Shown: positions 45,618 through 55,394 of the stretch, one piece after another
Layout: the number at the start of each line of letters is the position of its first letter
How positions within the stretch are numbered: the first letter of the stretch is position 1
Assembly (NCBI GenBank): GCA_016794365.1
Contig: JAEUKB010000098.1
Location: 97,708-161,707 of the forward strand
Length of the DNA: 64,000 nt
Direction of reading: 5' to 3'
Source of the DNA: Myxococcales bacterium
Lineage (GTDB): Bacteria > Myxococcota_A > Polyangia > Palsa-1104 > JAEUJZ01
Program-made: the position numbers and the translations under genes
Notes under the pieces: model-generated
Database searches by the model: none
Seen by the model: the letters and a program-made list of their open reading frames with translations, nothing else
What the model was told of the DNA's origin: nothing

Positions 45618-47705
45618 ATGAAAGAGACAACCAGTACCGGCGCTTCGCAGCGCAAAAGAGAGGATGACTCTCCGTTTGCGAGCCGCCTACGTTCGATGTA
45701 TTCGGCCTGGAAGACAGACTGGAAAGACGTGCTGTTCCAGCCAAAGCTTCCCAATGTGCTGGCAGCACTGACCGTCGCTGCCGTTGCCATGCCACTGAAC
45801 CTAGCACTGGCCGTAGCGAGCGGTCTTCCGCCCTCTGCTGGACTGTTTGCTGGAGCCATCGGCGGCTTCATTGCCGCATCGTTTGGTGGCGCCCCCATGC
45901 AAGTCACCGGACCCGCTGCTGCACTTTCGGTGATGGTTCTGGGACTGTCGCAGCGCTTTGGAGTCGTCGGTGTTGCCGCAGCCTGTCTGATCATCGGCGT
46001 CCTACAGATTGTCCTGTCCCTAAGTGGAGCCGGACGACTTGGCAAGTACGTTCCTGAAAGTGTCTTGGCAGGCTTCACAAGCGGCGTCGGGATCAAGCTG
46101 CTGGATACCCAGATTCCAGAGCTTCTGGGCTTTCCCGAAGTCGTCAACTACCAAGTGATCGATCTGGCGATGATGATGCACCGTCCACAGTGGCTGCATC
46201 ATGTGTCGTGGGTCGCTGTTGTATCCGGTCTGACGGTGGCGTTTACGATCGTTGCGCTGTCCAAATACAAGCGACTCCCAGCGGCAGCCATTTCCGTCGC
46301 TGTGGTCACATTTGTATCGGTGTATGTTGGCTGGAAGATCGAGCGCGTCCGTGACATCGGAGAAGTCCTGTCCATCCTTCCCGATCTGTCGGTTCCGATC
46401 GTGGCCGATGAAAGCTGGCTGGATCTGGCTGTGGCAACGCTTCCGCTCGGACTGCTTGCCGCGCTGGAGTCTCTCCTTTCTGCGCAAGCGCTCGATCGGA
46501 TGACCCACAACAGCCGTCCACACGAACCCAACCTAGAGCTTTTGGGCCAAGGCCTGGCAAACTTCACCGTCGGACTGTTTAGCGGAATGCCGGTAACAGG
46601 CGTGGTGGTTCGATCCGGTGTAAACGTCCAGAGCGGAGGAACCAATCGACTCTCTTCGCTGCTTCACGGACTCCTTCTGGCTGGGCTGATCCTGACGCTG
46701 GCACCGGCCATCAGCAGCATTCCGCAAGCCGCGCTCGCAGGACTGCTCTGCGTGGTGGGATTCCGCTTGATTGAGTGGCGAACACTGACCGAGCTTGCGA
46801 AGAAGGAAAAGCTGGAAGCTGCGGCCTTTTTGGCCACCGCGCTGGGAACGCTCAGCGGACATCTTCTGACGGGACTTATCGTCGGAATGCTGATGCATGC
46901 GCTGAACCTGTATCTGCATCGTGGCAAGCGATCCTCTGCGCTGGTGAGTGCAGAAGCGCGCGCACGCGGAATTCGCGCCACGCTGGGCACAGAGCATGCA
47001 CAAGCCCGCGTGACCGGACACAGTGAAGCGACACCACCACATCATCGCTGGCTGCGTCAGATTCGGCATCATGCAGTGCGCTCTCCCACCGCGTATGTGC
47101 ATCCACAAGGAACCGTGATTGGGAAAGTGGTCTTGGGAGATCACGTTCACGTCGCTGCGGACACCTCTGTTCGCGCCGATGAAGGAGCCCCGTTTTTCAT
47201 TGGATCAAACTCCAACATCCAAGACGGAGTGATCCTTCACGCGCTGAAAGAAAAGTATGTGGAAGTCGCTGGAGAGCAGTGGGCGATCTACGTTGGAGAA
47301 GGCGTATCGATTGCACACAACGCGCTGATCCACGGACCTTCCTACATCGGTGATCACACCTTTGTTGGCTTCAACGCGGTCGTACATGACTCGATCGTGG
47401 GCGCAGGTTGTTACATCGGAATCGGTGCAATCGTCGTCGGTGTTGAGCTTCCAGAAGGTCGCTTTGTGCCACACGGAAGCATCGTAGACAGTGCAGATGC
47501 TGTCGATCGACTGCCGCTGGTTTCGCAGCATCATCGCGAGTTCAACGAAGACGTGGTCGAAGTCAATCGCGGACTCGCCATCGCGTATGCAGCCGCCGAT
47601 GCGGAAAGCGAACAGAGAAAAGAAGACGCAGCGCTCGTTCATGAGCTGGAAGTCACCCCTTGGCAAGAGCGCTGGCTGGTCACAGCCCCCGCAGAGAGGT
47701 TCTAA
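45618..47705 (+). CDS. SulP anion transporter fused to gamma-class carbonic anhydrase
   Basis: A 695-aa protein; the ATG at 45618 with GGGAG upstream is preferred over a GTG at 45591. Residues about 40-430 form a SulP permease (MPLNLALAVASGLPPSAGLFAG, the ITGP-like QVTGPAAALSVMV, GMPVTGVVVRSGVN). The usual cytoplasmic STAS domain is replaced by a left-handed beta-helix related to CamH/CcmM carbonic anhydrases. Its three zinc-ligand histidines fall at H541 (VILHA), H567 (SIAHN) and H572 (LIHG), with the 26- and 5-residue spacing close to CcmM. The inferred role is bicarbonate uptake coupled to CO2/bicarbonate interconversion. It overlaps the first SPFH gene by one base (TAATG). Confidence 0.93.
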   Translation: MKETTSTGASQRKREDDSPFASRLRSMYSAWKTDWKDVLFQPKLPNVLAALTVAAVAMPLNLALAVASGLPPSAGLFAGAIGGFIAASFGGAPMQVTGPAAALSVMVLGLSQRFGVVGVAAACLIIGVLQIVLSLSGAGRLGKYVPESVLAGFTSGVGIKLLDTQIPELLGFPEVVNYQVIDLAMMMHRPQWLHHVSWVAVVSGLTVAFTIVALSKYKRLPAAAISVAVVTFVSVYVGWKIERVRDIGEVLSILPDLSVPIVADESWLDLAVATLPLGLLAALESLLSAQALDRMTHNSRPHEPNLELLGQGLANFTVGLFSGMPVTGVVVRSGVNVQSGGTNRLSSLLHGLLLAGLILTLAPAISSIPQAALAGLLCVVGFRLIEWRTLTELAKKEKLEAAAFLATALGTLSGHLLTGLIVGMLMHALNLYLHRGKRSSALVSAEARARGIRATLGTEHAQARVTGHSEATPPHHRWLRQIRHHAVRSPTAYVHPQGTVIGKVVLGDHVHVAADTSVRADEGAPFFIGSNSNIQDGVILHALKEKYVEVAGEQWAIYVGEGVSIAHNALIHGPSYIGDHTFVGFNAVVHDSIVGAGCYIGIGAIVVGVELPEGRFVPHGSIVDSADAVDRLPLVSQHHREFNEDVVEVNRGLAIAYAAADAESEQRKEDAALVHELEVTPWQERWLVTAPAERF

Positions 47706-48637
47706 TGTTTACGTACGGAATCCTAATCGGAGTGCTGCTGCTCGTCGCAATCGTGGCAGCAAAGAGCTTCGTCAACGTCCCAGAAGGAGAAGTCGCAGTC
47801 CTGTGTCGCTTTGGCAAAGCGGTTCGTTCTGCATCGGGTCAGTTGCTTGTCCTTTCCGCAGGACTTCACAACAAACAGCCGTGGGATCACGTCCTGCGTG
47901 TGAGCATCAAAGAACAGAGTGTAGAGCTGAGCGGAGACGATGATCGCACCGTCATGACCAACGATGGCATCGTGATCCGCTATCAGTCTGCGCTGCGCTT
48001 TGCAGCCGTTGTCGATCAGCTAGAGCATCACCTGTTTGGGCTGGCGCGACCGATTCCGCACATGGTGGGAACCTTCACTTGTGTGCTCCGCAATGAGATC
48101 GCAAACTTCCAAACCCCGTCGCAGGGAACACTCCTTCGCGGCACAAATGGATCGACAGTAGAGCAGCTCATTGATGACTCACTGGGTGCGTACGCGCTCA
48201 TCCGCAGAGAACGAAAGACGCTGAATCAGCGCGTCACAGAGTTTGGCAAAAAGCTGATCGGTGATCACTTCGGAGTCCGGCTGGAAGCGATCGATGTGAT
48301 GAACTTCGAGCCCCCCGATGAGCTGCGAGAAGCGCTCAACACCGTCGTACAAGCCAAGAGTGATGTGGATACTGCGCTGTTCCGTGCGGAAGGAGAGTGT
48401 CAGCAGCGACTGATCGCAGCAGCCAAAGGAGTCGCCATCGCAACCGAGCGTGCGCGCGCGATTGAAGTAGAGATGAGCGAGCTGGGTGCCAAGCTGCGCG
48501 AGCTGGATGAAGCGAACGTCCTGACAGAATACGTTGCGCGTCGCCGAGCAGAAGTGCTGTCGGAAGCGCGACATGTCTATGTACGCGGAAATAGCGAATC
48601 AAAGACCTCTCACGAACAGCAAAAGGTGAACCCATGA
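47705..48637 (+). CDS. SPFH/band 7 membrane protein (first of pair)
   Basis: A 310-aa protein starting at the ATG of 47705, whose A is the last base of the SulP stop. An N-terminal membrane helix (GILIGVLLLVAIVAA) precedes a band 7 domain (VNVPEGEVAVLCRFGK, DGIVIRYQSALRF, GVRLEAIDVMNFEPPDELREA). A helical region rich in Ala and Glu (about 220-290) follows, as in prohibitin/stomatin/HflK proteins. Such proteins form ring-shaped membrane scaffolds and often regulate a neighbouring transporter or protease. Its stop overlaps the second SPFH gene (ATGA at 48634-48637). Confidence 0.88.
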   Translation: MFTYGILIGVLLLVAIVAAKSFVNVPEGEVAVLCRFGKAVRSASGQLLVLSAGLHNKQPWDHVLRVSIKEQSVELSGDDDRTVMTNDGIVIRYQSALRFAAVVDQLEHHLFGLARPIPHMVGTFTCVLRNEIANFQTPSQGTLLRGTNGSTVEQLIDDSLGAYALIRRERKTLNQRVTEFGKKLIGDHFGVRLEAIDVMNFEPPDELREALNTVVQAKSDVDTALFRAEGECQQRLIAAAKGVAIATERARAIEVEMSELGAKLRELDEANVLTEYVARRRAEVLSEARHVYVRGNSESKTSHEQQKVNP

Positions 48638-49512
48638 TCACTTGGCTCCCACTCGTTTTGGGAACTGTGGCTCCGCTCCTTCTGGTCTTCGCGCTGTGGA
48701 CGATCCTGCGCATGCTAACGATCAGCGTGGAAGACGAAGAAGTGGTTCTGGTCGAGCGCTTCGGCAAGCACGTTGCAACCTATCGCGAGCCAGGACTGAT
48801 GTTTCTTCCATCGCGGATTCTGCCGTGGGTGGCGCTGCATCGCGTCTCTCTGCGCAGAGACTTCCTTCAACTATCCGATTTGCACGTTGCGGATCGCGAA
48901 GGAACGACCGTGATTGTGGATGTCTGGATCGACTACCGCGTCATCGATCCGATCAAAGCAGAGTATGCGGTGGCGCAGCTTCATGATTCCCTGCGCGGAC
49001 TGGTTATGCATGCCACGCTGGCACTGCTTGGGCGACGGACATTTTCGGAAATCCTCTGCGATCGCTCGGAGCTGGGAGAGCTGCTCAAAAACGACATTCG
49101 CACGGACACAGAGCGCTGGGGCGTCGCCATCGAGCTGGCCTTCCTACAGAAAGTGAGCCTGCTTCCCGAAGTGTCAGCGCGGATCTTGTCAGCGATCGCA
49201 GCCAGGCTGGGACGCGCGCGCGCAGAGCTTCAGGAAGAAGGACGACTGGCGGTAGCAACCCTGGAAGCCCAGACCAGTGTGAAGGTGGCCGCGCTCACCG
49301 CAGAAGCGAAAGGACAGTATCCGCTCGCCGTTGGGAGAGCCATGGCACTGCTCGGAAAGGAGCCCCAGGTTCTGGCTGCATACAACGAGCTATACCGGCT
49401 GTCGCTGATTCGTCCACATCGTGCCACTGCGTTCATCGGCTTTGAACAGGACGGTCTACGTCCCGTCGATGCGCTGATGATTCCACAGACCACTGCCAGC
49501 ACAAGCAGCTAA
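48634..49512 (+). CDS. SPFH/band 7 membrane protein (second of pair)
   Basis: A 292-aa protein with an N-terminal hydrophobic helix (7-28) and a band 7 domain (ISVEDEEVVLVERFGKHV, VIVDVWIDYRVIDPIKAEY, RWGVAIELAFLQKVSLLPEV). A helical C-terminus (ARLGRARAELQEEG, then EAQTSVKVAALTAEAKG) follows, of the kind that oligomerises. It differs clearly from the first SPFH protein, so the two could form a hetero-oligomer, as HflK and HflC do. It belongs to the same transcript as the SulP fusion. Confidence 0.88.
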   Translation: MITWLPLVLGTVAPLLLVFALWTILRMLTISVEDEEVVLVERFGKHVATYREPGLMFLPSRILPWVALHRVSLRRDFLQLSDLHVADREGTTVIVDVWIDYRVIDPIKAEYAVAQLHDSLRGLVMHATLALLGRRTFSEILCDRSELGELLKNDIRTDTERWGVAIELAFLQKVSLLPEVSARILSAIAARLGRARAELQEEGRLAVATLEAQTSVKVAALTAEAKGQYPLAVGRAMALLGKEPQVLAAYNELYRLSLIRPHRATAFIGFEQDGLRPVDALMIPQTTASTSS

Positions 49513-49530
49513 GCGCTATGATCCTGCGCA

Positions 49531-50496
49531 ATGACTCCGCTTGCGCAGCTTGAAGCCTTGGTTGCGACCTTTTCCGATGCACCGCTTGGCCTGCTGATCG
49601 AAGAGCTTCACAATCCCACCCCTCACAGTGAGCTTCGTCGCCTGGCCGCTGCGCAAGCGCTGTCTCGGCGTCGATTCCTTCCCTCTTCTGCGATCGATTC
49701 CTTAACCGCCGCGCTGCACGATCCGGGCGCTGTCAACATGGAGCCTTGGATCACTCCAGACCCCTACATGACGCCCCCCGAAGCGATTCATCATGAGTCC
49801 GTACAAGCTGCGGCGCTGGCTGCGCTGATCGCGCAAGGACACGCCGCGCTCGGCTCTGTCTGTCGGGGGTTTTGTCGTCGCAGTGTGTATGGCTATCAGC
49901 TCCTGCGCTTCCTAAGCGGAATCGGCGGTACCGCACTCCTTACGACGCCCAAAGACGAGCTTGCAGCTTGTCAGGCATGCATTCTGTCGCAGCGAGCTGA
50001 TCACGATGGACAGCGAGCCATCACCATCTTGGCATGGGCCAACGCACATCAAACAGACACCGACTCCTTACGGGCTCAGCTAACGTGTCCGATGGGAACA
50101 GTACGTGCCGATGCAGCCGAAGCATTGGCCCGCCGCGATGGAGAGTCTGCACTCCCAGACCTACTTTCAGCCGCGCACACACACGATGCAGAGTCCCTGT
50201 GCGGAGTGATTCGCGCGCTCCACAGTGTCATCACCACGCACACCACGCTGGATGATGAGTCACTGAACACCCTGACCCAGCTTGCATCCGTTAGCGCAGC
50301 CACCGCCGAGCTAACCAAAGTCTGCGCGATCTTGGGAGTCCTTGGTCCGCGCGCGCAGTCAGCCACTGCCGCCCTGCGCAAGCTGGCGACTCGACCCCCC
50401 ACAGACATCTACGACTATCACAGCCGCGCCGTCAGTCAGGCGGCCACTTGTGCGCTGCGCGCGATAGAAGAGGCAGCAAGTCTCCCAGCGCGGTGA
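49531..50496 (+). CDS. HEAT-repeat-like helical protein
   Basis: A 321-aa soluble protein made of repeated helix pairs resembling HEAT/PBS repeats (TVRADAAEALARRDGE, AAAQALSRRRF, AALRKLATRPP). It has no signal or membrane segment. It lies 18 bases after the second SPFH gene and is probably in the same operon. HEAT proteins are usually binding scaffolds; the partner is unknown. Confidence 0.75.
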   Translation: MTPLAQLEALVATFSDAPLGLLIEELHNPTPHSELRRLAAAQALSRRRFLPSSAIDSLTAALHDPGAVNMEPWITPDPYMTPPEAIHHESVQAAALAALIAQGHAALGSVCRGFCRRSVYGYQLLRFLSGIGGTALLTTPKDELAACQACILSQRADHDGQRAITILAWANAHQTDTDSLRAQLTCPMGTVRADAAEALARRDGESALPDLLSAAHTHDAESLCGVIRALHSVITTHTTLDDESLNTLTQLASVSAATAELTKVCAILGVLGPRAQSATAALRKLATRPPTDIYDYHSRAVSQAATCALRAIEEAASLPAR

Positions 50497-50576
50497 TGCG
50501 GAAAGTCAGGAGTCCAGAATCCCACAGAACGCAGCGTCCGGAGAGCCAGTCCGTGTTCACCTGCGTCCACGCTGGA

Positions 50577-50629
50577 CTCTGTTCGGGGTCTTTACTCTGT
50601 TCGGGTCTTGGCTCTGTTCGGGGTCTTTA
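50577..50629. repeat. Three imperfect tandem copies of a 17-18-bp unit
   Basis: The unit CTCTGTTCGGGGTCTTTA occurs three times with small changes in the short gap between the HEAT-repeat gene and the convergent CotH-like gene. The last copy reaches into the CotH stop codon. It may influence 3' ends; no known element is matched. Confidence 0.7.
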
Positions 50630-52711
50630 GAAGCGCGCTCGGTACAGAATTAGCTGGTTTAGCAGATAGCTTCTTCGTGCATCGTACGCAGCCAGGACCG
50701 CATCCGCGCGTGCGGTGATCACGCTCCGCGCAACCGCACAGTCCGCAGCCGCCGGGTTGATCTTTTGCAGTTCGGTCATTGCCGCACAGATCGCCGGAGT
50801 GCTGAGCAGCGCATGCAGTGCTGCCTTGTTTTTTTCCAAACCTGCTACCATCTTCTCGCGGGTCATCGTCGTATTGAGCGATTCCTCTAGTTTGGTCGAA
50901 AACAGTTTATATACATATGGATCACCAAGCAGCTTAAAGTCAAGACGAGCTTCTGCACAGTAAGACAATCCAAATGAGTCTGGATAAGCGTTTGCGCCAT
51001 TCGAGTGACAAGTCGTATATCCTTCAGGATCCCAGGCCATCACGCGATAGGACTCGACAGTTCCGCCCGTTCCATTGGCCTCTTCAGTTCCAATAAAGTA
51101 CGCTTCATCGATATAGTCACCAGAGCGAAGAATGGACTGATTGGCGAGATATCGCAGATATTGATCCAGATCAAGCTGCGTGCGAGCTGCCGTGATCAGT
51201 GTATTACCCGAAAGTGGCGTAATCGCTGAGATAAATGCTTTGTATCGATTCGCAGGTGCAAGTGGGTCCACAGAGTCCGAATACAGAACTTCAAACGCAT
51301 CAGCAGTTCCAATTGGATACTGACGGCGAAGCACACCGGACGTTCTGGCATGATCCTGGCGAAGCTCATCCTGTGCTTTTTCCATCAAGATATAAATGCC
51401 GCGCGTCTTGCCATCGATGATGAACTCGACAAAGCGATGTTTCATCGTAAATAGATCATCGGCATACAGACCAAATACTGTCGGTGCATAGACATAGGCA
51501 GGATCATCACACATCGAGATCAGCGTATATTCATCTGTTGCTGAGTCTGGCATCAGATATCGTGCAGCGCCAGTTAGTTGAATTGTATAGCTTTTTCGAT
51601 CGCAGCGCAGCGAGCCTTGTCCATGTAAATGTGCGGTGGCCAAAACGGTTGGCTGCCCCGGTGCCAGACGGACCTGTGTTTCAAAATCACTGCGCGCCAG
51701 TGCTTCATCATATGTCGCAGTTTGTGTAGCACGGATTCGTGCATCATGCGCTGCACGCTGCGCGGCGTCAAAGACCAGCTCAATGCGCGGTGTGTAGCTA
51801 CGTTTGGCTGAATCAATCTCATCGACATTACAAGGCGCACCGACTTCTTCTGGAAGCGTAGCTGGAAAAGATGCTGTCAGCTCACCCTGAAGCGGTAAAG
51901 CCAAGATTCGAGCGCTGAACTTTGTCTCAATGCTACAGGTTGCTAGCTTATAAAATGCATTCTTTCGTACATCGTCAATTGCCAAAGCTGCTTGGGTCAA
52001 GCCTTCGGCAGTTGGCAGCGCTGGAATCACAAACACCTGGGGATAGTCGGTATAGACAAGCTGCGGATCCTTCGCCAGCACAATCAGGCTACGCATGACA
52101 TCGGGGCCTACACCACCAACATCGCGCACATCGCTTACTGCGGTTCCAATTGCTGCAAGCAGTGACAGCGGGTTGGGATCTCCATCGGTGCCTTTTTGAT
52201 ATCGATCCAAGGCTTCGGTCAGTTTTCTCCGATCCAGCAGGAAGTTGGAAAACAACTGAACAGCAGCGCCGTGACGATACAGCGCAATTCGCTCAGTCGA
52301 TGGACGAGCTGCCACAAACGCTTGAATGGCCGCAGCCAGGCTCACCCGCTCCGCAGCCGTCTGACTAGGCGGTAGCAAAATGGCGGTATAACCAGGCGAA
52401 AGAGACATACGCATCACTTTGGCCTTGATCCCAATCGACTCGGGCCCTTGTGCAGTAATCTGCGCGGTCAGATCCTGCGCAAATGGCTGACCACTCGCCT
52501 GGTTGATGACACCGAGGGTCATCTCTCGACCGCCCCCCGGCCAGCGTGCGCTACGCAGCAGAAGATAGCGCGCGGTCTCTGGCGGTGGCGCTGGCATCGC
52601 CAGATCGGGTGGAAGTTCCAGGACCGCAGGCGACTCACTGCTGCAAGCACAAAAGCACAGCAGCGAGAGTAGACATCCTGACACAAGGCATTGTGACCAA
52701 TTTGACTTCAT
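50627..52711 (-). CDS. CotH-kinase-family lipoprotein
   Basis: A 694-aa lipoprotein from the ATG at 52709-52711 with the signal CLLSLLCFCAC. The C-terminal half has CotH-family features: a TYTIQL-type strand (KSYTIQLTGAARYLM), EYTLISMCDDPAYVY, then RGIYILMEKAQDEL, LDQYLRYLANQSILRSGD, and the active-site-like MAWDPEGYTTCHSN. In characterised members the domain phosphorylates surface proteins with ATP outside the cytoplasm. The N-terminal half looks alpha/beta and is unassigned. It is divergent from the EGF/beta-helix gene, with which it may act at the cell surface. Confidence 0.85.
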   Translation of the reverse strand: MKSNWSQCLVSGCLLSLLCFCACSSESPAVLELPPDLAMPAPPPETARYLLLRSARWPGGGREMTLGVINQASGQPFAQDLTAQITAQGPESIGIKAKVMRMSLSPGYTAILLPPSQTAAERVSLAAAIQAFVAARPSTERIALYRHGAAVQLFSNFLLDRRKLTEALDRYQKGTDGDPNPLSLLAAIGTAVSDVRDVGGVGPDVMRSLIVLAKDPQLVYTDYPQVFVIPALPTAEGLTQAALAIDDVRKNAFYKLATCSIETKFSARILALPLQGELTASFPATLPEEVGAPCNVDEIDSAKRSYTPRIELVFDAAQRAAHDARIRATQTATYDEALARSDFETQVRLAPGQPTVLATAHLHGQGSLRCDRKSYTIQLTGAARYLMPDSATDEYTLISMCDDPAYVYAPTVFGLYADDLFTMKHRFVEFIIDGKTRGIYILMEKAQDELRQDHARTSGVLRRQYPIGTADAFEVLYSDSVDPLAPANRYKAFISAITPLSGNTLITAARTQLDLDQYLRYLANQSILRSGDYIDEAYFIGTEEANGTGGTVESYRVMAWDPEGYTTCHSNGANAYPDSFGLSYCAEARLDFKLLGDPYVYKLFSTKLEESLNTTMTREKMVAGLEKNKAALHALLSTPAICAAMTELQKINPAAADCAVARSVITARADAVLAAYDARRSYLLNQLILYRARF

Positions 52712-53418
52712 ATTGAGCAGTTTGATCGACATCAGCGTAGTAATTCTATAGTATTCGGCAGATCGTCGATTTTGTTGCTTATCCTGCATCGTCGGCGACC
52801 ATTCACCTGATCACAGCTCACTCTTCACAGCGCGGATCCCCTTGCCCTGTGATTCTCTTTACGTCTGAACCCAAGGTCCAGCCGAGAAAAGACCTCCGTT
52901 CGGCTCACGGCTCGATTTTCGTCACAGATGGCACGGTTGACCAGCTGAAAGTCGGCGACTGTAGAACATCACGCTTGCGCTTCATCTCCATTGTCACAGC
53001 GATGACCATGCGACTCTATCAGGTAAACACCTGATCATTTGAATAGCGAGCAAGCAATCACTTCCCATTCACATCATGGTTCATCGCCCAATCGCTCATC
53101 CACGATGCTGTACGAATCCTGACGTGACGAAGCTGTTGTTTTGATTGGATATTTCTAGATTGTCAGTATGCTGATTGCACTATTTTTGTCTCAATCTTCA
53201 CAATGATGGATCGTCGTTCGATAAGCACATGTTATCGTCGATGCGCTCAGTTACGAAATATTCCCATTCATACAATGGAAAGATCAGGTCTCGCTATTTG
53301 CAGCACGATAACTATGGATGAGCCTTGAACACATGGCTGCTTCTTTGCCTTTTGTGATATCCGTGCTTAGGATGTTTGCTTGTTCTTTTCTGGCAATTGT
53401 CAAAAGGAGTATTTCAGA
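52712..53418. promoter_or_regulatory. 707-bp divergent intergenic region between CotH-like and EGF-like genes
   Basis: This is the longest gene-free stretch of the window, and it is AT-richer than its surroundings. It must hold the promoters of both flanking lipoprotein genes. A perfect 7-bp inverted repeat (ATCAGGT, 4-base spacer, ACCTGAT) is at 53018-53035, and the sequence CACCTGATCA recurs at 52804-52813 and near 53028-53037, so a DNA-binding protein may recognise it. AAAAGGAG precedes the EGF gene start. No gene was found. Confidence 0.45.
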
Positions 53419-55263
53419 ATGAGTTCCCTGTTTTCGTCCCGTCGGGGACGTATTGCTCTCTGGCTGGCACTTTCTATCGGTACGAGCTGCACCAGCGGCG
53501 ATTCCGGCAGCGGAATGCAGCTTCCCCCCGACTACACACCGACGGAAGATCAGACCAAGAATCCGTGCGACTACATTGCGTGCCAAAATGGTGGCGCATG
53601 CTCCAGCGACGGAACCAATCCGGTCTGTGACTGTCTGCCAGGCTTTTCCGGGCAACTGTGCGAGCAAAACGTCAACGACTGTCCGACGGATGCCTGCGAA
53701 AATGGCGGTGTCTGCGTCGATGGAATAAACAGCTATAGCTGCTCGTGCCCGGCAGGAATCACCGGCGAGCGCTGCGAGATCGATCGCGATCTTCGTCTGA
53801 CGGTGCCGCGACGGATGATCAGCGACAAGCCGGTCACGCTGCGCGCAGAGATGCTGGATCCCGCCAGTGGGCAGATCGTCACCGACGGCTGCTTCGATAC
53901 GCTCGGCACAGTGACGGTGCGTCGGGCGGACAGCGGAACCAATGTTCCCGTCACGGTCACGGTGTTTGACGATCACGTTCCCGTCCCCGAAGACTCGATC
54001 CGCTTCTATCACGGCGTCGGCAGCGTCTCGCTAACCCTCGACGGAGGTGCAGCGGTTCCGGCGGGCGAATACCTGATCACCGTCACCGTCGGAGAGCGCA
54101 CAGCCACACGACGACTGACCGTCGAATCCAGCCCGACCTGGCGTGTGATGCCTGCGACGCTGACGGGCGGCGATCTGACCTGGGGACCGAATGAAAACAT
54201 CCGGCTGTCGGCGCATCAGACGACTGTTCCGGCAGGCTCGACGCTGACGATTCATCCCGGCACCAACGTGATGATCGACACCACCGGCAAGCTCGAAGAC
54301 GGCACGCTGCTCGTCGTCAACGGCAAGCTCAGCGCGAGCGGCACCATCGAGCGCCCGATTCACTTCTTTTCAGAGCGCGGTGCCGCAGCGATGACTCACA
54401 CAATCAGTGGCTCGTCGCTGTCGAACCCGAACTCATGGCGCGGAATCTTCTTTTATGGCAGCGACAGCTCGAACCTGGACTGGGTCATCCTGACCGGCGC
54501 TGGCAACGGTCCGATCGCTGGCCACCCTCGCCCGCCGATCCTCAACTTGAACAACAGCCACAGCCTAACCATCCAGGACAGCATCTTCGTCGATGCCACC
54601 GGCATGGTGATTCAGAGCCCCGGCGTCGGTGCCTCAACCATCCGTCGCTCGCTCGTTTCGCGCGTCGGCATTGGCGCAGAGTTTCTGTCGAGCGGCAACA
54701 CCGTCCTCATCGAAGACTCTTGGTGGACCTCGATCGGACGCGGACCGACCTCGCCACTGCGCTACGACGGCGACGGCATCCACGTCGATGGTGCCAACTC
54801 AAAGCAGACCATCCGTCGCTGCTTCGTCGTCGATATCGGCGACGATGCGATCGATCACTCGAACTCGACCTTCACGATCGAAGACACCGTCATCCACGAC
54901 GCTGGCGACAAAGCGATCAGCATGACCAACGGCTCTGCCACGATTCGCAACACGCTCATCTACAAGACCGGCTCGGGCGTACGCGGCTCCGCCAAGGTCT
55001 ACAACAGCACGATCCTGTCCCCGTCCCCGATCGCCAATCCGCTCGTGCTCGCCGACAGCATCGTCTGGCCGTCGTCGATGTCGAGCTGCGACGGAGACAT
55101 CCACCACTCGATCCTCGGCAGCGGCTCTGACCTAAGCTGCGGCGTCGGCAACCTGTCGTCGAACCCGATGTTTGTCGATCCGACCACCTGCAACTACCGA
55201 CTGGCTGTCGGCTCACCCGCTTTGACCGCTGGCAGCAACGGCGGCCCGATCGGCTGGAAGTAG
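53419..55263 (+). CDS. Lipoprotein with two EGF-like domains and a right-handed beta-helix
   Basis: A 614-aa product from the ATG at 53419, with AAAAGGAG upstream. The signal ends in a lipobox-like GTSC. Residues about 45-120 contain two EGF-like modules with the usual six cysteines each (CQNGGAC...CDCLPGFSGQLCE; CENGGVC...CSCPAGITGERCE). An Ig-like segment follows (130-230). From about 250 to the end there are successive short strands ending in asparagine or aspartate-rich turns (DGIHVDGANSKQTIRR, GDDAIDHSNS), typical of a parallel beta-helix of the pectate-lyase fold. EGF modules are unusual in bacteria but occur in predatory delta-proteobacteria. A surface adhesin or polysaccharide-binding role is inferred. 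Confidence 0.85.
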   Translation: MSSLFSSRRGRIALWLALSIGTSCTSGDSGSGMQLPPDYTPTEDQTKNPCDYIACQNGGACSSDGTNPVCDCLPGFSGQLCEQNVNDCPTDACENGGVCVDGINSYSCSCPAGITGERCEIDRDLRLTVPRRMISDKPVTLRAEMLDPASGQIVTDGCFDTLGTVTVRRADSGTNVPVTVTVFDDHVPVPEDSIRFYHGVGSVSLTLDGGAAVPAGEYLITVTVGERTATRRLTVESSPTWRVMPATLTGGDLTWGPNENIRLSAHQTTVPAGSTLTIHPGTNVMIDTTGKLEDGTLLVVNGKLSASGTIERPIHFFSERGAAAMTHTISGSSLSNPNSWRGIFFYGSDSSNLDWVILTGAGNGPIAGHPRPPILNLNNSHSLTIQDSIFVDATGMVIQSPGVGASTIRRSLVSRVGIGAEFLSSGNTVLIEDSWWTSIGRGPTSPLRYDGDGIHVDGANSKQTIRRCFVVDIGDDAIDHSNSTFTIEDTVIHDAGDKAISMTNGSATIRNTLIYKTGSGVRGSAKVYNSTILSPSPIANPLVLADSIVWPSSMSSCDGDIHHSILGSGSDLSCGVGNLSSNPMFVDPTTCNYRLAVGSPALTAGSNGGPIGWK

Positions 55264-55331
55264 CGTACCGTCTCAGTAAGCCGTCTTGCCTATCGACAAG
55301 CGGCGTTTCTGCGCACTAGCACTTGCACATA

Positions 55332-55370
55332 CGCTGCACGCAGCTTCCACCAAGCTTACTGCGTGCAGCG
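55332..55370. terminator. Strong hairpin between convergent genes
   Basis: Perfect 12-bp inverted repeat: arms 55332-55343 and 55359-55370 with a 15-base loop, centred in the gap between the EGF/beta-helix gene and the convergent 235-aa gene. It lacks a long T-run, so it is probably a bidirectional stem-loop terminator or 3'-end stabiliser. Confidence 0.5.
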
Positions 55371-55394
55371 CATGATGCGCAGTCAAGACACCAG

